64,000 nucleotides of DNA, taken from assembly GCF_009569385.1 (NCBI RefSeq), contig NZ_WBOF01000001.1, positions 4,999,501 through 5,063,500 of the forward strand, in the 5' to 3' direction. The notes below the pieces were generated by a model. It searched no databases and had not been told where the DNA came from. It worked only from the letters and a program-made list of their open reading frames with translations. Positions 33,601-39,964 of the stretch are shown here, one piece after another. Every line of letters starts with the position of its first letter. Positions within the stretch are counted from its first letter, which is position 1. Position numbers and translations under genes: made by a program. The DNA comes from Streptomyces kaniharaensis. Its GTDB lineage: Bacteria > Actinomycetota > Actinomycetes > Streptomycetales > Streptomycetaceae.

Positions 33601-34001
33601 CCCACGCCCCCGCCAACGGCGAGGTGTACCACCTGACCTCGCCCCGGCCCGCCGTCCTCGCCGACCTCGCCGACCGGCTCCGGGCCCGCGGCTACCCGGT
33701 GGCCGAACTCCCCTACGACGAATGGGTGCAGAGCCTGGTCCGGTTCGCCGCCGGACACCCCACCCACCCCATCACCCCGTTCGTCCCGCTGTTCGTCGAC
33801 CGCAGCCCCGGGACCGACCTGTCCCTCAGCGAGATGTACTTCCGGCCGACCTTCCCGCTCTTCGACCGGACCAACACCGAGGCCGCGCTCACCGGCAGCG
33901 GCATCGACCTGCCGGCGGTGGACGCGGCGCTGCTCGACCACTACCTGGAGCAGCTGCTGGCGGACGGCTACCTCGGACCGCCTCCGGGAGGCCGGCCGTG
34001 A
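30621..34001 (+). CDS. Single-module NRPS: MbtH-adenylation-PCP-thioester reductase
   Basis: 1126 residues. Domain order: a fused MbtH-like domain (about 14-75; GQYAIWPGD, VPGGWHKVFG and REW keep the three conserved tryptophans), adenylation domain (about 90-600; YTSGSTGRAKG core A3, NAYGVTEAAI, RTGDAGRW, final Lys in PAGKIDRR), carrier protein (FFDLGGNSLLAME, Ser about 661), and an NAD(P)H thioester reductase (LLTGATGFCGSHLL, YVESKWVAEQ with Tyr/Lys pair). It should activate one amino acid and release it as an aldehyde or alcohol. No condensation domain is present. GTG 30621 has GAGGT 7 bases upstream. Its stop overlaps the next start (GTGA). Confidence 0.93.
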   Translation: MDDAANSAQGVRTDVNSERHAVVRDDNGQYAIWPGDLTVPGGWHKVFGPATRADCRAHVEREWRPAGLGFAPGPATVRDPGRAVAGFADTVHGLFRARAAHDPDAVAVIADDATLSYHELDRRSDRLAGALRARGVGAEQVVPVCLERGADLPVAWLGVLKTGAAFLPLDPAYPPRRLAQAVEECGARIVIASGGPDGVSAGFPGAEVLAVDAPAPDGPLPDGRLPDGAAPDDLAYLIYTSGSTGRAKGVAVTHRSMVFTLDRVIRAYGLTSRDRVLQLAALGFDTSLEQVFATLLTGATLVLGGSHTWAPTELVHRMRDLGLTVADLTPAYWHHVLGLLPAGGPGPEGLRLIIVGGDTVHDHDCRICLDRLPGVRLVNAYGVTEAAITSTLCEVTPALLESGDTGAAAAPVPIGRPLPGVQVHVLDNRLSPVRPGEKGEIYLGGPGLARGYWRAPVATAESFLPDPYAPVPGERMYRTGDAGRWRADGQLEILGRFDDQVKVRGYRVDMSEIEAVLDGHPDVRLARVAADFSPLDGARILTAYYTLVDREKSGARARRDRIRAYLAERLPEYMVPADFVLLEDMPLTPAGKIDRRLLPHTEPQLQRRSGGGGAVGRAEPAAGPTPARTGGVTAEVVGHLWSELLGVEEVKPTDDFFDLGGNSLLAMEMLARARIMMGIDVTRIRTLTRSLLRDATLGAFAGAVQEARAGTASGGSPADRAAVDWAAETEIGHPVRQSWRPAPSRAEPAEILLTGATGFCGSHLLNTLLATTRARIHCLVRAPDEEHALERVRAAQQRFLRHDLSDTRVVPLVGDLAEPLLGLTQRQFEWLAGNLDAIHHLGGQVNFLYPYHQLRGANVGGTREVVRLAGHSRGIPVHYLSTLAVLVGFGAAGIDEVTERTPLAHPEKLGVGYVESKWVAEQLLHNAAAVGLPVTVLRTNDVTGDLVTGVMNTGTEICALIKYMAESGTCPDARLLLDFVPADRFGQAVVHIAAHAPANGEVYHLTSPRPAVLADLADRLRARGYPVAELPYDEWVQSLVRFAAGHPTHPITPFVPLFVDRSPGTDLSLSEMYFRPTFPLFDRTNTEAALTGSGIDLPAVDAALLDHYLEQLLADGYLGPPPGGRP

Positions 34002-34750
34002 GCGTCTTCGCGGACCTCGACGTCCAACGCGGCCCCGGGGACGGGCCGGTGGCGTTCGGGGGTGGCGTCGGGCCGGAGGACCTGCTCGCCGCCTACCGGC
34101 ACGGGCTCTTCCCGATGCCGGCGGCCGACGAGTTCGCGAGCGCGTACAACGAGGCGCGGTTCGAGGAGTCCGTCGCGGCGGGCGAGATCGCACTGCTGGG
34201 CGGGGAGGACCCGTACGCGGTGGCGTGGTGGTCGCCCGATCCCCGGCCCGTCATTCCGCCCGGCGGCGTCCGCATCGGCCGGCAGCTGGCGCGGCGGCTG
34301 CGCAACCGCCTCGGCTGGTGGACCAGCGCCGACCGGGCCTTCGACGAGGTGCTCGCCACCTGCGCGCAGGGGCGCCAGCCGGCCTGGCTGGGCAAGGAGT
34401 TGCAGGACGGGCTGGCGCGGCTGCACGCGCTCGGCGCCGCGCACAGCGCGGAGGTGTGGGACGGCGACGAGCTGATAGGCGGCGTCTTCGGCGTCTCGGC
34501 GGGGCCGGTGCTGAGCCTCGACTCGATGTTCCACCGCCGCCCGGACGCCTCCCGAGTCGCCGTCGCCGACCTCGCGGCGCGCTTCGCGGCCGCCGGGGGC
34601 CGGCTCCTCGACGCGCAGTGGGACGGGCCGCACATCCGCAGCCTCGGCGCCGTGCCGCTGCCGCGGGCGCGGTACCTCGCGGAGCTGGAGGTTCCGGCCG
34701 ACGTCCGGGAGCTCCCGGGGGACCGGCTCCCGGCCGCACGACTGGCCTGA
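33998..34750 (+). CDS. Leu/Phe-tRNA-protein transferase homologue, probable peptide-bond former
   Basis: 250 residues of the Leu_Phe_trans family, which moves an amino acid from aminoacyl-tRNA to an amine. Preserved: YRHGLFP, VAWWSPDPRPV, LGAAHSAEVW, DELIGGVFGV, DSMFHR, LLDAQ, SLGAVPLPR. Changed against the E. coli enzyme: GLFPW to GLFPM, WIT to WLG, and GESMF to LDSMF. The GTG start overlaps the NRPS stop, so the two proteins are made together. The context says it is not the N-end-rule enzyme but the partner that acylates the NRPS-activated amino acid using a charged tRNA. That role is inferred. Confidence 0.88.
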   Translation: MSVFADLDVQRGPGDGPVAFGGGVGPEDLLAAYRHGLFPMPAADEFASAYNEARFEESVAAGEIALLGGEDPYAVAWWSPDPRPVIPPGGVRIGRQLARRLRNRLGWWTSADRAFDEVLATCAQGRQPAWLGKELQDGLARLHALGAAHSAEVWDGDELIGGVFGVSAGPVLSLDSMFHRRPDASRVAVADLAARFAAAGGRLLDAQWDGPHIRSLGAVPLPRARYLAELEVPADVRELPGDRLPAARLA

Positions 34751-34835
34751 CGCCCTCTCACCATCGGTGGTCGTGTCATTACCCGACTTGGCCTGTCTTC
34801 GACAAACTTATTCCGCGTCAGTAACATGACGCCGC

Positions 34836-36401
34836 GTGTTCAAGAGCGCAATAGGCAGGGCCGTCCGGCCCGCCCTCCTCACCCTCGTCCTGACCGGGGT
34901 CGCCGCGTGCGGGCCGACGTCCTCCGGTACCCCCCAGGCCGCCGCCGGCACCGACCCGGCCGCCACCCCGGTAGCGGCTGCGGCTACCGGGACCGGCCCG
35001 GCCGCCGCCCAGTCCTCCGGCACACCCCACGCCCGCGCCACCACGCCCGGCTCCGCGCCCACCAGCGCGCGGCCGACCGCCTCCGTGACCGTCACGGCCG
35101 CCCCGGCCGGAGTCCAGCAGGCCGCCATCGGCACGCCCGGCAAGGACGGCGGCGCGGTCACCGCCACGGCGAAGAACCTGCAGCTCACTGCGTACGACCC
35201 GGCGGGCGGGACGGCGGTCCTGTCGGCCGCCCAGGCCTCCACCGCGTCGCCGACCGCCACCCCGACCGCCACCCCGAGCGCCACCCCGAGCACGACGCCG
35301 AGCGTCACGGCGAGTGCGACTGCGAGCGCCACGCCGAGCGGTGCCCAGGCCGTCCAGCCCGGCGCGCTGATCGCCAGCCCGCCCACCGCCGCCGCACCCC
35401 AGGGCGCCCTCGTCGCCGTCACATCCGTCCAGCAGGGCGCCGGCGACACCATCAAGCTCGCCACCCGGCCCGCCACCATCGCCGAGCTGCTCGGCGGCAC
35501 CGAGGCGGACGGAAAGGTCGCCGTCGACCCGCACAACATCAAGGTCACGCCCCTGGTCAAGGACCTCAAGGCGAGCATCGGCAAGGACAACGGCGGCGTG
35601 AAGGCCGATGCCTCCGGCACGCTGGAAGTCGACGTCAACGCCCCGATCCCGCTCCCCGAGGGCGCGAGCGTGGCGGCCTCCGGCTCCCTCCAGCTCCACC
35701 CGGCCGTCCACTTCGCCTACCACGGCGCCAGTGCCGGCAGCCCGCGCACCGCGTCCATCGGCTTCGACCTGGGCGCCCACGCCCAGTGGAAGGTCAGCGG
35801 CGACCTCGCCCGCAACACCGGCGCGGCCCCGATCCGCCTGCCCTTCGCCAAGCTCCAGGCCAGCCCGGTGCTGACCGTCGCCGGCCTGCCCGTCGTCGTC
35901 AACCTCGGCCTGACCTGCTACCTGGAGATCGGCGCCGACGGCCAGATCCACGTGGAAGCCGAGCAGGAGGCCACCGGCACCTGGGCCGTCCGCGCCGACT
36001 ACACCGGCGGCAAGGGCTGGGCCCCGATCACCGACGCCTCCGACACCAAGGTCTCCCCGGTGCACCTGCGCCTGAGCGGCAAGGCCTCCGTCCGCGCGTC
36101 CCTGGGCGCCGAGGCCAGCATCGGCCTCTACGACACCGTCGGCGTCGAGACCACCGTCGCCCCCTACCTGAGCGCCAAGGCCGAAGGCTCCCTCACCGCC
36201 GACGTCCCCGGCGGCGCCCCGCAGGCCCAGGGCAGCTGGTCGGTGGTCGGCGGCATCGACCTGAATGGCGCGCTGACCGCGCACCTGAAGATCTTCGGCA
36301 CCCCGATCATCGAGGGCAAGCTCCCGCTGCCCGCCTTCCACCGCGAATGGCCGCTCCTGACGGGCTCCGGCGCCATTCCGGCCCCGCGCCCGAGCAGCTG
36401 A
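34836..36401 (+). CDS. Large putative lipoprotein
   Basis: 521 residues. Basic start and hydrophobic run end in lipobox GVAAC, predicting a lipid-anchored surface protein. Residues about 30-185 are low-complexity Ala/Thr/Pro/Ser, including a run of TATPTATPSATPS-type tetrapeptide repeats, a likely cell-wall-spanning linker. The remaining 330 residues are strand-rich (SGTLEVDVNAPIPLPEG, ASGSLQLHPAVHFAYHG, NLGLTCYLEIGADGQIHVEAEQ) and may form a repeated beta-barrel or lipid-binding fold. No family is recognised. GTG 34836 lies 85 bases after the transferase gene; a strong terminator follows. Confidence 0.78.
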   Translation: MFKSAIGRAVRPALLTLVLTGVAACGPTSSGTPQAAAGTDPAATPVAAAATGTGPAAAQSSGTPHARATTPGSAPTSARPTASVTVTAAPAGVQQAAIGTPGKDGGAVTATAKNLQLTAYDPAGGTAVLSAAQASTASPTATPTATPSATPSTTPSVTASATASATPSGAQAVQPGALIASPPTAAAPQGALVAVTSVQQGAGDTIKLATRPATIAELLGGTEADGKVAVDPHNIKVTPLVKDLKASIGKDNGGVKADASGTLEVDVNAPIPLPEGASVAASGSLQLHPAVHFAYHGASAGSPRTASIGFDLGAHAQWKVSGDLARNTGAAPIRLPFAKLQASPVLTVAGLPVVVNLGLTCYLEIGADGQIHVEAEQEATGTWAVRADYTGGKGWAPITDASDTKVSPVHLRLSGKASVRASLGAEASIGLYDTVGVETTVAPYLSAKAEGSLTADVPGGAPQAQGSWSVVGGIDLNGALTAHLKIFGTPIIEGKLPLPAFHREWPLLTGSGAIPAPRPSS

Positions 36402-36417
36402 CGAGGCGTGAACACGT

Positions 36418-36449
36418 GGGCCCCGGCCGGGACTACCCGGCCGGGGCCC
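36418..36449 (+). terminator. Strong hairpin terminator after lipoprotein gene
   Basis: Perfect 14-bp stem (36418-36431 against 36436-36449) with loop ACTA, 16 bases after the lipoprotein stop codon. It probably ends the transcript that starts with the lipoprotein or the NRPS operon. Confidence 0.85.
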
Positions 36450-36519
36450 GTTGCTGTGCGGGGGTGGACCCGGGGGAGGCGGAGTTTGCCCCTCGACGGC
36501 GCCGGGAACGCCACTTCGC

Positions 36520-37302
36520 ATGTTGTCTGTGGTGGTGGCTCCCTCGGAGGGTGGCGAGCCGGTGTTCGCGCGGGCACCGGACGAACTGCACTACGCGGCG
36601 AGCACGATGAAGGTGGCCGTGCTGGCCGCGCTGTACCGGAGCGGCAAGGACCTGGACACCGAGGTGCCGGTGGTGAACCGGCATCCCTCGGCCGTGGGCG
36701 GCGAGTTCGGCAACGACCGGGCCGGCGACAGCGATCCGGTGCCCTGGGAGCTCCTCGGCGGGACGGCGCCGCTGCGCACGCTCGCCGAGCGCATGATCAC
36801 GCACTCGTCGAACCTCGCCACCAACCTGTGCCTCGCCGCCGTCGGCCGCGATGCGGTGGCGGAGGTGTGGCGGCGGGCCGGGGCGACGCGCAGCGCGAGC
36901 CCGCGCGGGATCGAGGACCACGCGGCACGTGACGCGGGTGTTCAGAACCTGGTCAGCGCGCGGGATCTCGTCCGGCTCCTCCAGTCCCTGGACGGAGAGC
37001 CGGAGTTGCTGCGGATCCTGGAGCGGAACGTGTTCCGGGTGGATCTGGCGGCCGGACTGCCGCCGGGCACCCGGATCGCGTTCAAGAACGGCTGGGTCGG
37101 CGGTGCGCGCCACAGCGTCGGGCTCGTCCATCCCGACGACTGCCCGCCGTACCTGATCGCGGTCTGCTACACCGGACCGCTCGCCTCGGGCAAGGGCACC
37201 GCGGACCCGGCGGCCCGGCTGGTGGCCCGCATCTCGGCGGCGGTGTGGGCCCGCCGCCGGGACATCACCCCTCGGAACGGGAAGTCGTCCAGTACGGCTT
37301 GA
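36520..37302 (+). CDS. Class A beta-lactamase-like serine hydrolase, no signal peptide
   Basis: 260 residues with the three active-site elements of penicillin-recognising enzymes: STMK (SxxK, about residue 27), HSSN (SxN, about 95) and FKNG (KxG, about 189). It lacks an export signal: from ATG 36520 the protein begins MLSVVVAPSEGGEP, directly into the fold. True secreted beta-lactamases carry a signal, so this is more likely a cytoplasmic hydrolase or esterase/peptidase of that fold. No strong ribosome binding site is visible before ATG 36520. The 3' end overlaps the convergent monooxygenase gene by 38 bases. Confidence 0.8.
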   Translation: MLSVVVAPSEGGEPVFARAPDELHYAASTMKVAVLAALYRSGKDLDTEVPVVNRHPSAVGGEFGNDRAGDSDPVPWELLGGTAPLRTLAERMITHSSNLATNLCLAAVGRDAVAEVWRRAGATRSASPRGIEDHAARDAGVQNLVSARDLVRLLQSLDGEPELLRILERNVFRVDLAAGLPPGTRIAFKNGWVGGARHSVGLVHPDDCPPYLIAVCYTGPLASGKGTADPAARLVARISAAVWARRRDITPRNGKSSSTA

Positions 37303-38422
37303 CGAGGACGTGCGCGGCGCCCGGGATGCCGACCTTCAGCAGCCCGTCCTCCTCCGGCGTGGTGGGCGTGCCGGTCTCCTGCTTGAGGATCGCCCGGGAC
37401 AGCGCCTGCACCCACATGGCGCGCGGGCGGCGGCGCTCCTCCCAGGCGGTCAGCGCTGCGGGGACGTCGTCGGCGGCGTCGAGGCTGCGGGCGAGGACGA
37501 GCGCGTCCTCGACTGCCATGGCGGCGCCCTGCGCGAGGTGCGGGGTGCTGGCGTGCGCGGCGTCGCCGGCCAGGACGACCCGCCCGACGTGCCAGGGCTC
37601 CTCGACCGTCACCTGGGAGATGCGCGAGTACACCACCGCGGCCGGGTCGGTGACCCGGGCGAGCGCCTCGGCGATCGGGCCGCCGAATCCCGCCAGGCGC
37701 TCGGCGAGCTGCTCGTGGGCGCGTGCCGGGTCCGGGCGGAAGTCCTCGGCCTCGGCGAACACCGAGCCCAGGTACATGAGTTCGTCGCTGATCGGCGTGA
37801 GCAGCGCCTTCGCCTCGATGTCGCCGGCGGACATCACCACGCCCCGTACCTCGGGCGAACGCGGCAGCGTGACGCGCCAGTTGGCGAAGCCGGTGTACTC
37901 GGGGGCGTACGCGTCGCCGTACAGTCGCCCGCGCAGCGGCGAGCCGATGCCGTCGAAGCCGACGACGAGGTCGTAGCGGCCGGTGTGGCCGTCGGTGAGG
38001 GAGACGTCCACGCCCGCGCCGTCGTCGGCGAGTTCGGCGATCGTGGTGCCGAACCGGAGGGCGGCGCCGGCCTCGGCGGCGGCGGTGCTCAGCACCTTCG
38101 CGAGGGCGGGGCGCGGAATGCCGTTGCAGGAGGGGGCGTCGCCCATCCGGGGCTGCGGGATCTCGGCGAGGGTGGCACCGTCCGGGTCGCAGATGGTCAG
38201 CACCTCCCACTCGAAGCCGACGGCCAGGCAGGCGTCCAGGACGCCGATCTCGCGCATCACGTGCAGGGCGTTGGACGGCTGGATGATGCCGACACCCAGC
38301 GCCTCCAGCCCGTCGCGCAGTTCGGCGACGTCGACGTGGTGGCCCCGCCGGGCGAGGGCGGTGGCGAGGGTCAGGCCGCCGATGCCGCCGCCGTGGACGA
38401 GGACGCGCAGGGATGGGGTCAT
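37265..38422 (-). CDS. FAD-dependent monooxygenase linked to conservon 1
   Basis: 385-residue class A flavin monooxygenase. Motifs: LRVLVHGGGIGGLTLATALARRG (GxGxxG), YDLVVGFDGIGSPLRGR (DG motif) and GRVVLAGDAAHASTPHLAQGAAMAVEDA (GD motif with the active-site loop), plus the C-terminal EERRRPRAMWVQ. ATG 38422 follows a GGAG-type site. It starts only 20 bases after the CvnD stop, on the same strand, so it is probably the last gene of the conservon operon. Many conservons carry a cytochrome P450 at this place; here a flavin enzyme stands in that position. Confidence 0.9.
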   Translation of the reverse strand: MTPSLRVLVHGGGIGGLTLATALARRGHHVDVAELRDGLEALGVGIIQPSNALHVMREIGVLDACLAVGFEWEVLTICDPDGATLAEIPQPRMGDAPSCNGIPRPALAKVLSTAAAEAGAALRFGTTIAELADDGAGVDVSLTDGHTGRYDLVVGFDGIGSPLRGRLYGDAYAPEYTGFANWRVTLPRSPEVRGVVMSAGDIEAKALLTPISDELMYLGSVFAEAEDFRPDPARAHEQLAERLAGFGGPIAEALARVTDPAAVVYSRISQVTVEEPWHVGRVVLAGDAAHASTPHLAQGAAMAVEDALVLARSLDAADDVPAALTAWEERRRPRAMWVQALSRAILKQETGTPTTPEEDGLLKVGIPGAAHVLVKPYWTTSRSEG

Positions 38423-38442
38423 GACGAGCTCCAGGAGGGGGG

Positions 38443-39069
38443 TCAGCCGGCGGGGGCGACGGCGGCGAGGTCCATCAGGTGGTCGACCAGGGCGAGCAGC
38501 AGGTCCCGGCCGAAGGCCCGTTCGCGGACGTCGCCGAGCAGCATCGGCACCTGCGGGTCGAGGTCGAGCGCGGCCCGGATCTCGTCGGGGGTGCGGGTGT
38601 TGTGGCCGTGGAAGCAGTTGATCGCGACCGCGAACGGGATGCCCCGGCTCTCGAAGAAGTCGACGGAGGCGAAGCTGGTGTCCAGCCGCCGGGTGTCGGC
38701 GATGACGATCCCGCCGAGCGCGCCGTTGACCAGGTCGTTCCACATGAACCAGAAGCGCTCCTGGCCGGGCGTGCCGAACAGGTAGACGACGAGGTCCGGA
38801 TTGACGGTGATCCGGCCGAAGTCCAGCGCGACGGTGGTGGTGTCCTTCTGGTCGACGCCGGCCAGGTCGTCCACGCCGATGCCGGCCTTGGTCAGGTACT
38901 CCTCGGTGCGCAGCGGGGTGACCTCGCTGACCGAGCCGACGAGGGTGGTCTTGCCGACGCCGAAGCCGCCCGCGATGAGGATCTTGACGGCGGCGGGCGC
39001 GGCGGGCGCTTCCGCGGGCGTGACGGGGGCGTGGGGCGCCACGACGGTGCCGGGGTTGGGTGTTGCCAT
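38443..39069 (-). CDS. cvnD: Conservon GTPase-like protein CvnD (conservon 1)
   Basis: 208 residues, a small Ras-like NTPase unique to actinobacterial conservons. The P-loop is LIAGGFGVGKTTLVGSVSE (about residue 33); the switch region is TTTVALDFGRIT; the G3 region appears as LFGTPGQERFWFMW. The N-terminus is a Pro/Ala-rich extension. It should act downstream of the CvnA sensor kinase together with CvnB and CvnC, similar to a eukaryotic G-protein module on the membrane. It lies 5 bases after cvnC. Confidence 0.93.
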   Translation of the reverse strand: MATPNPGTVVAPHAPVTPAEAPAAPAAVKILIAGGFGVGKTTLVGSVSEVTPLRTEEYLTKAGIGVDDLAGVDQKDTTTVALDFGRITVNPDLVVYLFGTPGQERFWFMWNDLVNGALGGIVIADTRRLDTSFASVDFFESRGIPFAVAINCFHGHNTRTPDEIRAALDLDPQVPMLLGDVRERAFGRDLLLALVDHLMDLAAVAPAG

Positions 39070-39074
39070 GGGGT

Positions 39075-39503
39075 TCAGAGTCTCCGGAGTCCTTCGCGTA
39101 CGGCCGTGAGCAGGCCGAGGTCCACGCCTCCGGCGGCCCGGGCCACCCAGAGCGGTGCCCGGGCCCGCAGCAGGCCCTGGGCGACCAGGTCGCCCAGCAG
39201 GATCTTGGTGACCGAGACCGGGAGGTCCAGGCCGGCCGCCACCTCGGCGACCGCGGCCGGGCGCCGGCAGCGGTCGAGGATCAACCGGTGCTCGGGCTGG
39301 AGGCCGCGGGCGCCGGCGCGGCTGCCCCGCGCCGGGGCCGGGGCGGCCTCGTCCTCGACCGTGCTGAGCACCGTGATCAGGGTGAGGTCGTCGCGTTCGG
39401 GCGCGGTGCGGCCGTGGGTGATGGTGTACGGGCGCACCATGATCCCGGCGTCGTCCTCGGCCTCCTCGTCGGAGGGTGCGCTCCAGTGCGGGACCACCGG
39501 CAT
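39075..39503 (-). CDS. cvnC: Conservon protein CvnC, DUF742 (conservon 1)
   Basis: 142 residues of the DUF742 family. The conserved opening MVRPYTITHGRTAPE and the winged-helix-like core LILDRCRRPAAVAEVAAGLDLPVSVTKILLGDL (in part shown here by LPVSVTKILLGDL) are diagnostic, and it ends in GLLTAVREGLRRL. The ATG shares one base with the cvnB stop (TGATG), so translation is coupled. CvnC is thought to connect CvnB and CvnD; its biochemical role is unsettled. Confidence 0.92.
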   Translation of the reverse strand: MPVVPHWSAPSDEEAEDDAGIMVRPYTITHGRTAPERDDLTLITVLSTVEDEAAPAPARGSRAGARGLQPEHRLILDRCRRPAAVAEVAAGLDLPVSVTKILLGDLVAQGLLRARAPLWVARAAGGVDLGLLTAVREGLRRL

Positions 39504-39964
39504 CAGCCCTGCCCGTTGCCGTTGGACCGGCGGGCGGCGAAGGCGTCGAACGAGGCCGGGGCGGCGTCGCCGCGGGCCGGGGTGCTGAGCTTCTGGCCGA
39601 CCTGCTGCACCAGGGTGTGCATGGCCACCGACATCACCTCGGCGTCCACCTCCTGGGAGGCGATCACGGCCAGATGGGTGCCCCGGGCCGCGGCGATGAC
39701 GAACAGCCAGCACTCGGCCAGTTCGACGATCACCTGGTGCACCGGCCCCCCGTCGAAGAGCTGGCCGACGCCCCGGGCCAGGCTCTGCTGGCCGGTGGCG
39801 ACGGCGGCCAGCCGCTCGGCGTCGGCGCGCTCGACGGAGCGGGAGTGGCTGACGACCAGGCCGTCGTCGGAGAGCAGGACGGCGTTCCTGGTCCCGGGCA
39901 CCGAGTCGACGAGTCCGTCCAGCAGCCAGTCCAGGTCCTGGTGGGTGGCGATCGTTCGGTTCAT
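39503..39964 (-). CDS. cvnB: Conservon roadblock/LC7 protein CvnB (conservon 1)
   Basis: 153 residues of the roadblock/LC7 family, fold related to GTPase-activating proteins such as MglB. Signatures: DLDWLLDGLVDSVPGTRNAVLLSDDGL, ERADAERLAAVATGQQSLARG and HTLVQQVGQKL. Expected to interact with the CvnD GTPase and CvnA. The ATG overlaps the cvnA stop as ATGA. The last 25 residues are a low-complexity tail. Confidence 0.93.
   Translation of the reverse strand: MNRTIATHQDLDWLLDGLVDSVPGTRNAVLLSDDGLVVSHSRSVERADAERLAAVATGQQSLARGVGQLFDGGPVHQVIVELAECWLFVIAAARGTHLAVIASQEVDAEVMSVAMHTLVQQVGQKLSTPARGDAAPASFDAFAARRSNGNGQG

Noticed and set aside
31428..34193. A 921-codon minus-strand frame across the NRPS gene.
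   Set aside because: Antisense of clear A, PCP and reductase motifs; the translation is repetitive Val/Gly/Glu/Asp typical for GC-rich shadow frames.
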